Below, piece after piece: positions 7,305-15,160 of a DNA stretch of 37,962 nt. Within the stretch, counting starts at the first letter, position 1, and each line of letters begins with the position of its first letter. Source of the DNA: a virus; the IMG/VR virus record IMGVR_UViG_3300009091_000034, positions 1 through 37,962 of that record. One strand, 5' to 3'. Below the pieces are notes generated by a model. It worked only from the letters and a program-made list of their open reading frames with translations. It searched no databases and was not told the origin of the DNA. Made by a program: the position numbers and the translations under genes.

Positions 7305-7912
7305 AATTAATTATCTCCCCACATATAGATGATGAAGTATATGGATGCAGCAGCATACTAGATGCACAAACACTCGTTTATTATTGTGGAGCAAACGAAG
7401 AGGACCAGGAAAATAGGCCCTCACAAGAGACTAGATTGACTGAAGCTAAAGCTGTCGCAGAAGAAACAGGAAATAGTTTCATGTTGAATCTAGATACTCA
7501 TGTAAATTCTTATTACACCGACTTCACGATGATAAAAGATAGCCTTGAAAAGATGATAAACGACTATAAACCAGAGAAGATTTTTATCCCCTGCAAAGAT
7601 TTTAACCAAGACCATCAATGTATTTATGAGGCTTGTATGATAGCGTTGCGTCCCCATGATAAGAACTTCTTTGTTAAAAAGATTCTTGTTTATGAGTCTG
7701 TTCATGGCTTTTCCTGGCAAGGGCAGATTAACGCCAACTATTTTGTGCCTATAGATATTGAGCGCAAGTGGACATTGTGTGTAAAGCACTATAGCCAAAT
7801 GAGATTTTATAGAAGCCCTGCATTGATGCGAGATTTAGCTGCATTAAGAGGACTTTCAGCGGGAGTAGACCATGCCGAAGGGTTTGAGATATTAAGGTGG
7901 GTAGATGATTAG
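7301..7912 (+). CDS. PIG-L/LmbE-type sugar deacetylase
   Basis: A 203-residue zinc-dependent deacetylase of the GlcNAc-PI de-N-acetylase (PIG-L/LmbE) family. The hallmark PHIDDE lies at residues 7-12 (H8, D10, D11 for zinc and catalysis), and DFNQDHQ in the middle supplies the remaining metal ligand histidine. ETRLTEA and HAEGFE are further family signatures. I choose ATG 7301, which overlaps the previous stop (ATGA), has AAGGA 6 nt upstream, and puts the motif at the usual distance from the N-terminus. Family members remove acetyl from N-acetylated amino sugars. Being adjacent to an N-acyltransferase, it likely prepares the amine that enzyme re-acylates; this is inference. Confidence 0.85.
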   Translation: MKLIISPHIDDEVYGCSSILDAQTLVYYCGANEEDQENRPSQETRLTEAKAVAEETGNSFMLNLDTHVNSYYTDFTMIKDSLEKMINDYKPEKIFIPCKDFNQDHQCIYEACMIALRPHDKNFFVKKILVYESVHGFSWQGQINANYFVPIDIERKWTLCVKHYSQMRFYRSPALMRDLAALRGLSAGVDHAEGFEILRWVDD

Positions 7913-8639
7913 TCATGTAATTTTAACGTGGAATTTATGGGATATTACCAATGGTTTATTAAACTCTCTGTATAGATATACAGATGAAAAGTATTTGCAG
8001 GAAATTATAATTATAGACAATGGTTCAACTGATGGAACAATTGCACAGGTTAGAATAGACCCCCATATTAAACACATCTTATTAAACAAAGAAAACGCTG
8101 GATTTGCTCGTTCATGTAATCAAGGAATTCATTTAGCTACTCAGGATTTGATAGCCATATGGAACAATGATACTGAAGTAAATGAGAATTGGCTTGAGCC
8201 TATGCTTGAACAATTTGGAGATTACTATATGATTGGAGCAGCAGTAGTAGAGCCAAAAACCATGACCTTACGACAATGGAGAGAAAATAAAACTCTTAAT
8301 GGCTCTGATTTACGGAGACTTGACTTTGCTAAGGGTGCGCCCTGGATTTTTAAGAGGGAAGTGTTTGATACCATTGGCTATTTTGATGAAAGATTCTTCC
8401 CAGCGCAATGTGAAGATAGTGATTTTCTTTTAAGAATGGCTCTCGCCAAACTTAAATATGGTATGTGGTGTGGAACAGTTCTTTATCACCACTCTGCTTG
8501 TACACAAAGACATATGCTTATTCCTAAGTACGGAGAAAAATATCCGTGGAATACAAGACAAGCATTTATTGAGAAATGGGGAACACCAGATATAGATATG
8601 GCAAGAGCTTACTATGAAGGAGATATCCACCAGCGATGA
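7905..8639 (+). CDS. glycosyltransferase, GT2 family
   Basis: A 244-residue GT2 enzyme with all landmarks of the rhamnosyltransferase-like subgroup: IIIDNGSTDGT (about 35-45), NAGFARSCNQGI (64-75), the DxD equivalent WNNDTEV (86-92) and the acceptor-side CEDSDFLLR with its catalytic acid. The domain is complete and ends with only a short tail, so it is a minimal cytosolic enzyme with no membrane helices. It starts 8 nt inside the deacetylase gene and its stop overlaps the next glycosyltransferase start (ATGA). Its presence after the sugar-modifying enzymes is consistent with transfer of the finished sugar; donor and acceptor are unknown. Confidence 0.87.
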   Translation: MISHVILTWNLWDITNGLLNSLYRYTDEKYLQEIIIIDNGSTDGTIAQVRIDPHIKHILLNKENAGFARSCNQGIHLATQDLIAIWNNDTEVNENWLEPMLEQFGDYYMIGAAVVEPKTMTLRQWRENKTLNGSDLRRLDFAKGAPWIFKREVFDTIGYFDERFFPAQCEDSDFLLRMALAKLKYGMWCGTVLYHHSACTQRHMLIPKYGEKYPWNTRQAFIEKWGTPDIDMARAYYEGDIHQR

Positions 8640-9574
8640 ACATAGCAATGTTAACAACTTGGAATAGTGCTTGCGGTATTGCAGAATACTCTCGACACTT
8701 GGTAGATGAATGGTCTAGTATGGGACATAATATACTGCTACTTACTAACAAGCCAGAGCCAGGATTATATGCTCACCCCAGAATGGTAGTTACGCCTGTA
8801 TTTGGAGTACATTGGTGGGGAGAAGATTCAACCTTTAAATGTTTTGAGGCCCAACAAGCTTGGAGAGTATTTGAAGATAAGTTTGGAAAGATAGACGTAT
8901 TGTATATACAATACCAATCAAGTCTTTATCAGGAATTTGGATTTAATGAATTTCTTCGATGGGCTAATTCTTGTCCAGTAGTTCTAGTAAAACATGATTC
9001 GTCTTGGAATCCCCAACATAAAATTGTAACGAATAAAATTATTGTTCATAACAAGGAGCTTAACCATAATTATTTTATTCCCTTTCCAACAATAGAAAGA
9101 ACGCCATCAGTATTTAGCTTTGGTATGGGAAGAAATGATTACGCTTTTATTGAACGAGCTTGTACAGAACTAGGGATACTTTTTTGGAGTCACGATTCTA
9201 GAAAAGATGGTTGGTGGAGCGAAGAAAAACTCTTTGAGGCTATGAAAGAAGCAGATGCTATAATATTGTGGTATAATGATGTGAATATAAAAGGACAATC
9301 AGCAGCTTTAAGAACGGCAATATCCAGTCATAGGCCAGTTATAGTAAATGATATTGGATGGTTTGCTGATGCCCCAGATTTTGTACACAAAATAAACACA
9401 ACAGTTCCTAAGTTTAAAGATGGAACTGAGTGGAAAAATTATCCTTCTCCTAAGACGCTACTTCAGGTAGAATTAGAAGATGTACTACACTTAGACTACA
9501 TAAAAGAAAACTCATACAAAAATTGTGCGAAGAAATACTTGGAGGTAATAAATGGAATTACGAAGAATAAATGA
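8636..9574 (+). CDS. glycosyltransferase, GT-B type (divergent)
   Basis: A 312-residue protein that opens like GT-B glycosyltransferases: MNIAMLTTWNSACGIAEYSR has the N-terminal strand and glycine loop for acceptor binding. In the C-terminal half, ADAIILWYN followed by QSAALRTAISSHRPVIVND occupies the position of the donor-binding EX7E region. The canonical first glutamate is not obvious, so the family placement is less certain than for the gene at 315. It is likely cytosolic. The start overlaps the upstream stop (ATGA). Its 3' end overlaps the next gene by 23 nt and contains that gene's GGAGG ribosome binding site. This is the last sugar gene before the packaging module. Confidence 0.72.
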   Translation: MNIAMLTTWNSACGIAEYSRHLVDEWSSMGHNILLLTNKPEPGLYAHPRMVVTPVFGVHWWGEDSTFKCFEAQQAWRVFEDKFGKIDVLYIQYQSSLYQEFGFNEFLRWANSCPVVLVKHDSSWNPQHKIVTNKIIVHNKELNHNYFIPFPTIERTPSVFSFGMGRNDYAFIERACTELGILFWSHDSRKDGWWSEEKLFEAMKEADAIILWYNDVNIKGQSAALRTAISSHRPVIVNDIGWFADAPDFVHKINTTVPKFKDGTEWKNYPSPKTLLQVELEDVLHLDYIKENSYKNCAKKYLEVINGITKNK

Positions 9575-9746
9575 TATTACAGCTATTGATGATGAAGGGG
9601 TTGTTTGGTTTCGGCATGAAATGGATACTCCCCATAGAACTTGGATTACTTGCATGAATTGTTTTAAGCGTGTTAAAGTCTATTGGTATGATTATCCCCA
9701 GAGCATTCTTAAAATTGGTGACGAGTGTATAGAGTGGGAGGAATAA
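9552..9746 (+). CDS. small hypothetical protein with one CxxC pair
   Basis: A 64-residue protein starting at ATG 9552 behind TTGGAGGT, within the end of the upstream glycosyltransferase. It is rich in acidic and aromatic residues and has one CMNC pair near residue 34 plus a single cysteine near residue 59 (GDECIEW), so any metal site would be incomplete or shared. No recognisable domain. It is the first of three consecutive tiny genes leading into the large terminase, linked by one-base TAATG overlaps. A small terminase or packaging partner role is possible from position only. Confidence 0.6.
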   Translation: MELRRINDITAIDDEGVVWFRHEMDTPHRTWITCMNCFKRVKVYWYDYPQSILKIGDECIEWEE

Positions 9747-9916
9747 TGAGTTGTCCTAAATGCAAGAGTGAAAAAATAACTACTATATTCAGTATTCTTG
9801 CTGCAACTTACCATGAATATGAGTATATGTGTGAAGAGTGCTTTTTCACTTGGAAAGAACGACTAGGAGAACAGGAATATTATATTTGCCGCGATGAATT
9901 TTATGGAGGAAGATAA
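9746..9916 (+). CDS. small zinc-ribbon protein (56 aa)
   Basis: A 56-residue protein. ATG 9746 is chosen over an in-frame GTG at 9725 because GGGAGG sits 3-4 nt before it and it shares the A of the upstream stop (TAATG). CPKC at residues 3-6 and CEEC near residue 34 form a two-knuckle zinc ribbon of the kind found in transcription-factor-like and phage regulatory proteins. A short acidic tail follows. Its neighbour at 9916 has the same N-terminal pattern (MSCP-x-C), so the two may be diverged duplicates. Function unknown. Confidence 0.65.
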   Translation: MSCPKCKSEKITTIFSILAATYHEYEYMCEECFFTWKERLGEQEYYICRDEFYGGR

Positions 9917-10128
9917 TGAGTTGTCCCCGGTGTAGTAAAAATCACTACAATACTTTTAAAATTAACCGATATAATATAGTGATGCCAGTTAATAAGTGCC
10001 TCATTTGTGGGTTCTTATGGATTGAAGACAAAGATATACTTGGAGTCAAGGGATTGGCGAAAGCCGAGTCGAAGAAAATATTTATAGACACACTTAGGAA
10101 CATGGGGAAGTATAATGACACAAGCTAA
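9916..10128 (+). CDS. small zinc-ribbon protein (70 aa)
   Basis: A 70-residue protein starting in the upstream stop (TAATG) with TGGAGGAAG as ribosome binding site. MSCPRC and CLIC (about residue 28) make a zinc ribbon, followed by a basic helical tail (GLAKAESKKIFIDTLRNMGK) that could bind nucleic acid. It overlaps the large terminase gene by 14 nt. In many phages the small terminase occupies this slot, but there is no helix-turn-helix typical of that protein here, so I do not name it so. It looks related to the preceding gene. Confidence 0.62.
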   Translation: MSCPRCSKNHYNTFKINRYNIVMPVNKCLICGFLWIEDKDILGVKGLAKAESKKIFIDTLRNMGKYNDTS

Positions 10129-12625
10129 ACTATCATCTGTAGCTTTAGAAAAGATTGTTGACAAAATTGTTGACCTTTCTCAGTATATGGGGGAGGTTAA
10201 ATTTTACCCCTACCAATTACCATTCGCACGAAGACTCACTCAGAGTCTCGTAACCAATGAGGGTGCAACCCTCACCGCCTTATTTTCCCGCCAATGTATC
10301 GCAGAAGATACGCTTATTATGAATAGAAATGGCCTTGTCATGCCTATTCAAAAACACTCTGACGCATGGAAAACAAAAGAATTAGCAGATATTTATGAGA
10401 TAAAAGTTAAGGGGGGACATGTTATCCGCTGTACAGAAGAACACCCTATCTCAACCCCAGAAGGATTTGTTCCAGCGTTCTGCCTTAAAAAATATGACAA
10501 AGTAATTGTCCTTGATAAATGGGATAAATTTGGGGATGGGATTGTGCCTCTTGATAATGGGGGAAGCCTTTTTATAACAGGTAGTTTAGCCGAGTTAGTA
10601 GGCTGGCTTACAGTCTACATCGGGAGGAGTGAGGAGGTAAAGATAAAAGTTGGTAAAGATAGGATTAACCCTATTCTTGAGTCGTTCTTTCCTGACTGTA
10701 AAAAGAGAGTCACCAAGAATACAATAACTATAACCATTAGTGGAACCCTCAAGAAATTTCTCAAAGCAATGAAGTTCAATTCCGATGGGTTTCCCGAGAA
10801 TGTTAACTTCTTTACCAAGGCCCAACTAATACGTTTCTTTTACCCTCTATTTCTTATCCAAGGAAAGAGCTATAAAAAACCGAGGACTGTCAAAACTATC
10901 CTTAAGGGAAGAAATGCACGATACCTGGAGTTTTGTAAGGAGCATTTGAACAAGCTAGGGCTACATGGGGCTGTCGATGTTTGGATAGGGGATTGCTTGA
11001 TTTTTCAAGCATCAAGAAATTACCAAAGAATGAAAGAGCTATTTGGAGACTTACTTCCAGAGAATTACTTTCCCCCATTATATATTCCAAGAAAGCATGT
11101 AGATAGAAGTTTTGAAGGCCCAGATGGAGAGATATTAACAGTTGCTCAAGTCTATTCAGTTAAGAAACTAGATGAACAAATGCCAGTCTGGGATACTACC
11201 ATTGAAGATAAGGGATGGTTTTTAGCTTCTGGTATTAAAGTACATAACTCAGGAAAAACCCAAGCTGTAGCTATGATTACTGCTGCTTGTATGGTGGTCT
11301 TACCATCTTTAGCTGAGAAGTTTCCAGACCAGTTTGGTATGTTCATAAAAGGATTCTGGGCAGGATGTTTTGGTCCTATTGGTGAGCAGGCAGTAACGAT
11401 GTTTGACCGCGTTCATTCTGTATTCACTACTGATAACAGTAAGAGGCTATTTATTGAAGAGTTAAAGATGCCTATTCCCGCGCAGGGGGGAGCAAGAGGA
11501 AACTTAATTAGACTTAGAAATAAGTCTTTTATTCGGTATCAGTCTGGGGGTAAGAGAGCTAAGGTAGAATCCAAGACATACCATCTTATCATCTTAGATG
11601 AATGTCAGGATATGGAAGCCTTTAAAATCCGCAAGAGTATCATCCCTTCTGGTGCAGCAGTAAACGCTACCATTGTTGCTACAGGAACTCCCGATATTTA
11701 TATCGGATACTTTTACGATACTATCGAACAGAACAAGATTCTTGATATCACAAACCCAGGACAAAGCCACTTTGAAGTTGACTACCTTACTGTGCAGAGA
11801 TACAACCCAATGTACAAGAAGTTTATTCAGAAAGAAATTAAACGATTAGGGATAGACTCTGATGAATTCAAGATGGCGTATAGACTGATATGGCCGATTA
11901 CAAAAGGGATGGTATTTAGTAAGGCTCAACTAGAGGAAAAGGCTTACGATAAATCCTTAAAAGTTGTAAAAGAATACAAAGAAACTCCGTGTATAGCTGG
12001 GCTGGATTTAGGAAAAAGCCAAGACTCTACTGTAGTCACCGTACTAAAAGTAGATTGGAATGAGGCAGACGAAGAGGGGAATGTACCCAAACAAATTCTT
12101 AACTGGTTAGAATTAGAGGGAGATAACTGGGAAGACCAGTATGATAAGGTTGTAGACTTCTTAAGTAACTATTGGATTGAGACTTTAGTTTGTGATTCAA
12201 GCGGTGTAGGCGACCCTGTAAGGGAACATTATGCTGTTCTTCTTCCTCAAATTAGCGTGGTTCCTTTTGTTTTCAGCCCAACAACTAAGGATATTGGCTA
12301 CAAGTATTTCATTCAGGAAGTAAATAGTAGACGAGTAGTAATCCCTGCTCATCCTCACGTAAGAGACACGAAGAAGTTTAAAAAGTTTGAGCAGCAAATG
12401 ACCACTCTAAAGAAGAAATATAGCGGAAAGTTTTTAAGTCCTACCTCTGTAGATGAAGAGAAAGGTCACGATGATTATCCTGATTCTCTTATGCTTGCGG
12501 TTTTCGGAACCTACTATGAAATAATGCCAGAGATTGAAATTGACGATAATGATATTTATAAGACCTATAGAGATCATAAGGATTTTTTTGGAAAATCTTA
12601 TGCTGATATTATTAGAAGGAGGTGA
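10115..12625 (+). CDS. terL: large terminase subunit (TerL), interrupted by an intein
   Basis: An 836-residue precursor; without the 318-residue intein the mature protein is 518 residues, a normal TerL length. The intein splits the Walker A loop: residues LFSRQ (56-60) rejoin with SGKTQ (379-383) to give RQSGKT. Downstream are Walker B LIILDECQDM (D495, E496), motif C ATGTP (about 522-526) and the RNase H-like nuclease residues AGLDLGKSQD (D631), VCDSSGVGD (D694) and GHDDYPDSL (D786-D790). TerL cuts concatemeric DNA and pumps it into the prohead through the portal. The start has GGGGAAG 5 nt upstream and overlaps the small zinc-ribbon gene. The only GATC found in the window lies near its 3' end. 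Confidence 0.93.
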   Translation: MTQAKLSSVALEKIVDKIVDLSQYMGEVKFYPYQLPFARRLTQSLVTNEGATLTALFSRQCIAEDTLIMNRNGLVMPIQKHSDAWKTKELADIYEIKVKGGHVIRCTEEHPISTPEGFVPAFCLKKYDKVIVLDKWDKFGDGIVPLDNGGSLFITGSLAELVGWLTVYIGRSEEVKIKVGKDRINPILESFFPDCKKRVTKNTITITISGTLKKFLKAMKFNSDGFPENVNFFTKAQLIRFFYPLFLIQGKSYKKPRTVKTILKGRNARYLEFCKEHLNKLGLHGAVDVWIGDCLIFQASRNYQRMKELFGDLLPENYFPPLYIPRKHVDRSFEGPDGEILTVAQVYSVKKLDEQMPVWDTTIEDKGWFLASGIKVHNSGKTQAVAMITAACMVVLPSLAEKFPDQFGMFIKGFWAGCFGPIGEQAVTMFDRVHSVFTTDNSKRLFIEELKMPIPAQGGARGNLIRLRNKSFIRYQSGGKRAKVESKTYHLIILDECQDMEAFKIRKSIIPSGAAVNATIVATGTPDIYIGYFYDTIEQNKILDITNPGQSHFEVDYLTVQRYNPMYKKFIQKEIKRLGIDSDEFKMAYRLIWPITKGMVFSKAQLEEKAYDKSLKVVKEYKETPCIAGLDLGKSQDSTVVTVLKVDWNEADEEGNVPKQILNWLELEGDNWEDQYDKVVDFLSNYWIETLVCDSSGVGDPVREHYAVLLPQISVVPFVFSPTTKDIGYKYFIQEVNSRRVVIPAHPHVRDTKKFKKFEQQMTTLKKKYSGKFLSPTSVDEEKGHDDYPDSLMLAVFGTYYEIMPEIEIDDNDIYKTYRDHKDFFGKSYADIIRRR
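10295..11248 (+). other. intein in the TerL Walker A motif, with degenerate LAGLIDADG region
   Basis: Residues 61-378 of the terminase precursor. Block A begins CIAEDTLIMNRNG with C61 as the first splicing nucleophile. Block B is HVIRCTEEHPISTPEG, with the T-x-x-H pattern (T107, H110). Block F is VWDTTIEDKGWFLASGIK and block G ends VHN at 376-378, followed by extein Ser379. All splicing residues are present, so it should be active. Between blocks lies about 150 residues where a LAGLIDADG endonuclease normally sits: LAELVGWLTVYIG (158-170) and IRFFYPLFLIQGKS (239-252) keep the helices, but the acidic residue at each helix end is missing (VYI and Q249). The homing endonuclease is therefore probably inactive. 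Confidence 0.9.
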
Positions 12626-12633
12626 GAAAAATC
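12616..12633 (+). promoter_or_regulatory. perfect Shine-Dalgarno leading to an apparent ATC start (portal)
   Basis: AAGGAGGTGA is a full-length match to the 16S anti-Shine-Dalgarno. It contains the terminase stop and the only nearby canonical start (GTG 12622), which would be masked by the ribosome pairing. The in-frame ATC at 12631-12633 lies 8 nt downstream of GGAGG, an ideal distance. This suggests initiation at AUC, or, less likely, poor initiation at the GTG. Confidence 0.55.
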
Positions 12634-14169
12634 ACATACGCACTACCAGGAAATTTTGATTATCAAGTTTTCTCAAGTACTTTCTTTGCACAGGTTTACA
12701 ACTTTGGACCTGACCATACTTCTAGGGTAGCTAAATACCAGAACTGTTGGGATTTTTACGACGGTAAACATTGGAGTTTTGCAGCCCCAGAAGGTTATGA
12801 CCAAGTAACAATAAATTATACTAAAGCTTTTGTAAAGAAATTGAGAAGATTTGCGTTTCGTAATGGCTGGACGATGACTTTTCCAGAGGAGCTTAGAAAC
12901 GATGGAGTTGATGTATGGGTTAACAATGTTTGGAAGATGAACGATGCTACCGATATTAGCAATAAAATTGCCGAGTTTGGCGCTATTTTTGGTGACTGGT
13001 ACGTATATGTTCAATGGCTACCCACCGACACAGACGATGACGAAGAGGAAGAAACAAATCCAGAGAATTTAAAGCTGTCTGTTATAGACCCGAGATATGT
13101 TTTTCCTCAATACAATGGCAAAACAGGAGAAATGGAATTCTGTGTAATTGTTGTTCCCTATCAGGAGTACAAGCTAAAAGGAAATGAGTTTGAGCTTACC
13201 AATAAACTTTATAGGGAGATTCACACCAAAGAAAAAATCTTCATTCAAGAACTAGACGATAAAAATAATGTGGAAAAAGAACAGATATTAGATAATCCAA
13301 TTGGCAAGCTTCTTATTGTACACGGTATTCATCAGTTAAAAGCAGGGAGTCAGTTTGGTAATGGTCTAATAGAGGATATTATTGATGCCCAGAAATTATT
13401 CAATGAAAAGACTTCCAACATATCCGAGATTCTTGATTATCATGCTGCGCCTATTACCATTATTTATGGGGCTAAAGCTAGGCAGCTAGAAAAAGGAGCC
13501 AACAAAATTTGGTCAGGTTTACCAGCAAATGCTAAAGTTGAGAACTTATCCAGCGAGGGCAATATTCCAACTGCAAGAGAGTTTGTTCAAGATGCTAAAC
13601 AATGGATGCATGAACTCGCTAATATACCAGAAGATGCTCTTGGAGCAGAAATGCAGATAAGTAACACTTCCGCTGTTGCTCTATCTATTACTTATGAGCC
13701 ACTAATTGAGCTATCAGAAGACGTTAGATATTATTTTGACAAAGGAATCAAAAAAGTTAATGAGCTTATCATTGACATAGGCATACACATTGACCAAGTA
13801 AACACAAATGTAAAAGAGCCACAGTTATATGAGCATGATATTGAGCATGGTTCATTACTACCAAGAGATAGGTCGTTAGATATTAGTGACCTTACCGCAG
13901 AAATGGCAATCAAAGTAGAATCCAGACGGGGAGCTATGAAGAGATTAGGAGTCAAAGACATTGAAGCTAAGACTGAGGAAATTGATAAAGAACAAGAAGA
14001 GGAACAACAGAAGCAGCTTGAGTATCAAAAGCAGCAGCAAGCGTTAATGCCGAAACCTGAACCAGTAGCAGGACAGGACGCTTACGGTAAAGCAAGAGCA
14101 GCATCAAATAAGAATCCTAATACACATGGGCAGCAAGTAGCCAATGACCAGAAGCAGAAGAAGTCATAG
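12622..14169 (+). CDS. portal protein, SPP1 gp6-like
   Basis: A protein of about 512-515 residues with the composition and order of SPP1 gp6-like portals: an N-terminal wing (CWDFYDGKHW, TINYTKAFVKKLRRFAF), a central SVIDPRYVFPQYN segment, and a long helical stem and crown region (ALSITYEPLIELSEDVRYYF). The end is a low-complexity Q/E/K tail. The portal forms the dodecameric ring through which TerL packages DNA. The start is uncertain: GTG at 12622 lies inside the perfect Shine-Dalgarno AAGGAGGTGA (12616-12625), whereas ATC at 12631 is 8 nt after it, and no ATG, GTG or TTG follows nearby. ATC at 12631 may be the true start. Confidence 0.85.
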   Translation: MRKITYALPGNFDYQVFSSTFFAQVYNFGPDHTSRVAKYQNCWDFYDGKHWSFAAPEGYDQVTINYTKAFVKKLRRFAFRNGWTMTFPEELRNDGVDVWVNNVWKMNDATDISNKIAEFGAIFGDWYVYVQWLPTDTDDDEEEETNPENLKLSVIDPRYVFPQYNGKTGEMEFCVIVVPYQEYKLKGNEFELTNKLYREIHTKEKIFIQELDDKNNVEKEQILDNPIGKLLIVHGIHQLKAGSQFGNGLIEDIIDAQKLFNEKTSNISEILDYHAAPITIIYGAKARQLEKGANKIWSGLPANAKVENLSSEGNIPTAREFVQDAKQWMHELANIPEDALGAEMQISNTSAVALSITYEPLIELSEDVRYYFDKGIKKVNELIIDIGIHIDQVNTNVKEPQLYEHDIEHGSLLPRDRSLDISDLTAEMAIKVESRRGAMKRLGVKDIEAKTEEIDKEQEEEQQKQLEYQKQQQALMPKPEPVAGQDAYGKARAASNKNPNTHGQQVANDQKQKKS

Positions 14170-14232
14170 TTTTAAAGAAAAAGAATTATATAACCGATAT
14201 CATTAATAATAACAATAAGTAAAGGGGGTGAA
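14170..14232 (+). other. short intergenic segment after portal
   Basis: These 63 bases between portal and the next small gene are very AT-rich. They end in the ribosome binding element AAAGGGGGTGAA. I see no convincing -35/-10 pair and no hairpin, so I record it as a spacer with a ribosome binding site. Confidence 0.5.
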
Positions 14233-14439
14233 ATGGCTAGAGGGAGTTTTAAACCAGATAAACCAGCAAAAGTAACTGGAGGTAATGCCTCTACGTTTAA
14301 TGCTGCTATTAGTGAGATTAAATCTAAAGGAGAGATTTCAGATAGCGCGAAGGCTGATGCCTGGGGAATACACGTAAATAAGATTGATTGGGAACATCCT
14401 TATGATGCAATTAATAACCCGGATGGACCGCACGATTAA
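14233..14439 (+). CDS. small hypothetical protein in the head module
   Basis: A 68-residue protein between portal and scaffold. It has a basic, Gly/Lys-rich N-terminus (MARGSFKPDKPAKVTGG), a short helix (FNAAISEIKSKGEI) and an acidic, proline- and asparagine-rich end. No known domain and no membrane segment. It has the 12-base element AAAGGGGGTGAA before it, as the major capsid and tail tube genes do, but the ATG follows only one base after TGA, much closer than in the other two. Such translation signals suggest a virion or head-assembly component; its role is unknown. Confidence 0.65.
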   Translation: MARGSFKPDKPAKVTGGNASTFNAAISEIKSKGEISDSAKADAWGIHVNKIDWEHPYDAINNPDGPHD

Positions 14440-14460
14440 CATATAAGAAAGGAGAAGAAA

Positions 14461-15153
14461 ATGGCTGACGAAACAGAAAATGTTATTGAGCAGAAGAAAG
14501 AAGAAGAGACTAAAGAAAAGCCCGAAGTAAAATCAGAAGAACTTAATGTGGAGGCTTTAACAAAGGCTCTACGTGAGGAAATAGCGGAGAGTATCCGCAA
14601 GGAAGAAAAGGCTAAACTCTATGATTCTTTTGAAAAGTACAAAGAAGATGCTAGAAAAGCCGAGGAAGCTAGATTAGCTTCTGAAGCAAAACTAAAAGAC
14701 TACGAACAGAAGAACCTATCCGCCGAAGAACAGTTAGCAAAGAAACTATCAGAACTTGAAGAGTCCAATGCGAAACTACAGGAGCAGATGGGTGAGATTG
14801 TTCAGAGTGCTACTAAGCAGATTAGTACTCTTCAATTGGAACTAGAAAAAGAAAGATTACTGGCACAGTATAAGGATGAAATTATCCCTTCGATGATTGG
14901 TGGAAATACGCTTGAGGAATTAAGGCAAAGTGCCGAAAATGCACATAGAGAATACCTTAGCATCACCGAGAAAGCCTTAGCTAAAGTTAAAGCCGAAACT
15001 AAAAAAGAAGCTGTAGGAAGTGGTTTAAGTCCGTCTAGTGCGAATTTAAATGCAAGTCCTTCTAAAGCTCAGATAGACAAGATTAGTGACCCGAAGGAAT
15101 GGGAAAAAGTTAGGGATAAGTTCTTGGAGGACGCACTAAAACAACAGATTTAA
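14461..15153 (+). CDS. capsid scaffold protein (DUF4355-like)
   Basis: A 230-residue, highly charged protein directly before the major capsid gene. Residues about 1-40 are acidic and disordered. Residues about 45-145 form a long coiled coil rich in E, K, A and L (AKLKDYEQKNLSAEEQLAKK and onward). The C-terminal part (about 150-230) has a helical domain and ends DPKEWEKVRDKFLEDALKQQ. Length, composition and position match DUF4355-type phage scaffolds, which co-assemble with capsid protein and are expelled or degraded during maturation. No protease motif is visible. The ribosome binding site is GAAAGGAG about 6 nt upstream. Confidence 0.83.
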   Translation: MADETENVIEQKKEEETKEKPEVKSEELNVEALTKALREEIAESIRKEEKAKLYDSFEKYKEDARKAEEARLASEAKLKDYEQKNLSAEEQLAKKLSELEESNAKLQEQMGEIVQSATKQISTLQLELEKERLLAQYKDEIIPSMIGGNTLEELRQSAENAHREYLSITEKALAKVKAETKKEAVGSGLSPSSANLNASPSKAQIDKISDPKEWEKVRDKFLEDALKQQI

Positions 15154-15160
15154 AAATATG

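Noticed and set aside
9916-10128. Calling the 70-residue protein a small terminase
   Set aside because: Only position supports it; no helix-turn-helix or oligomerisation domain is visible.
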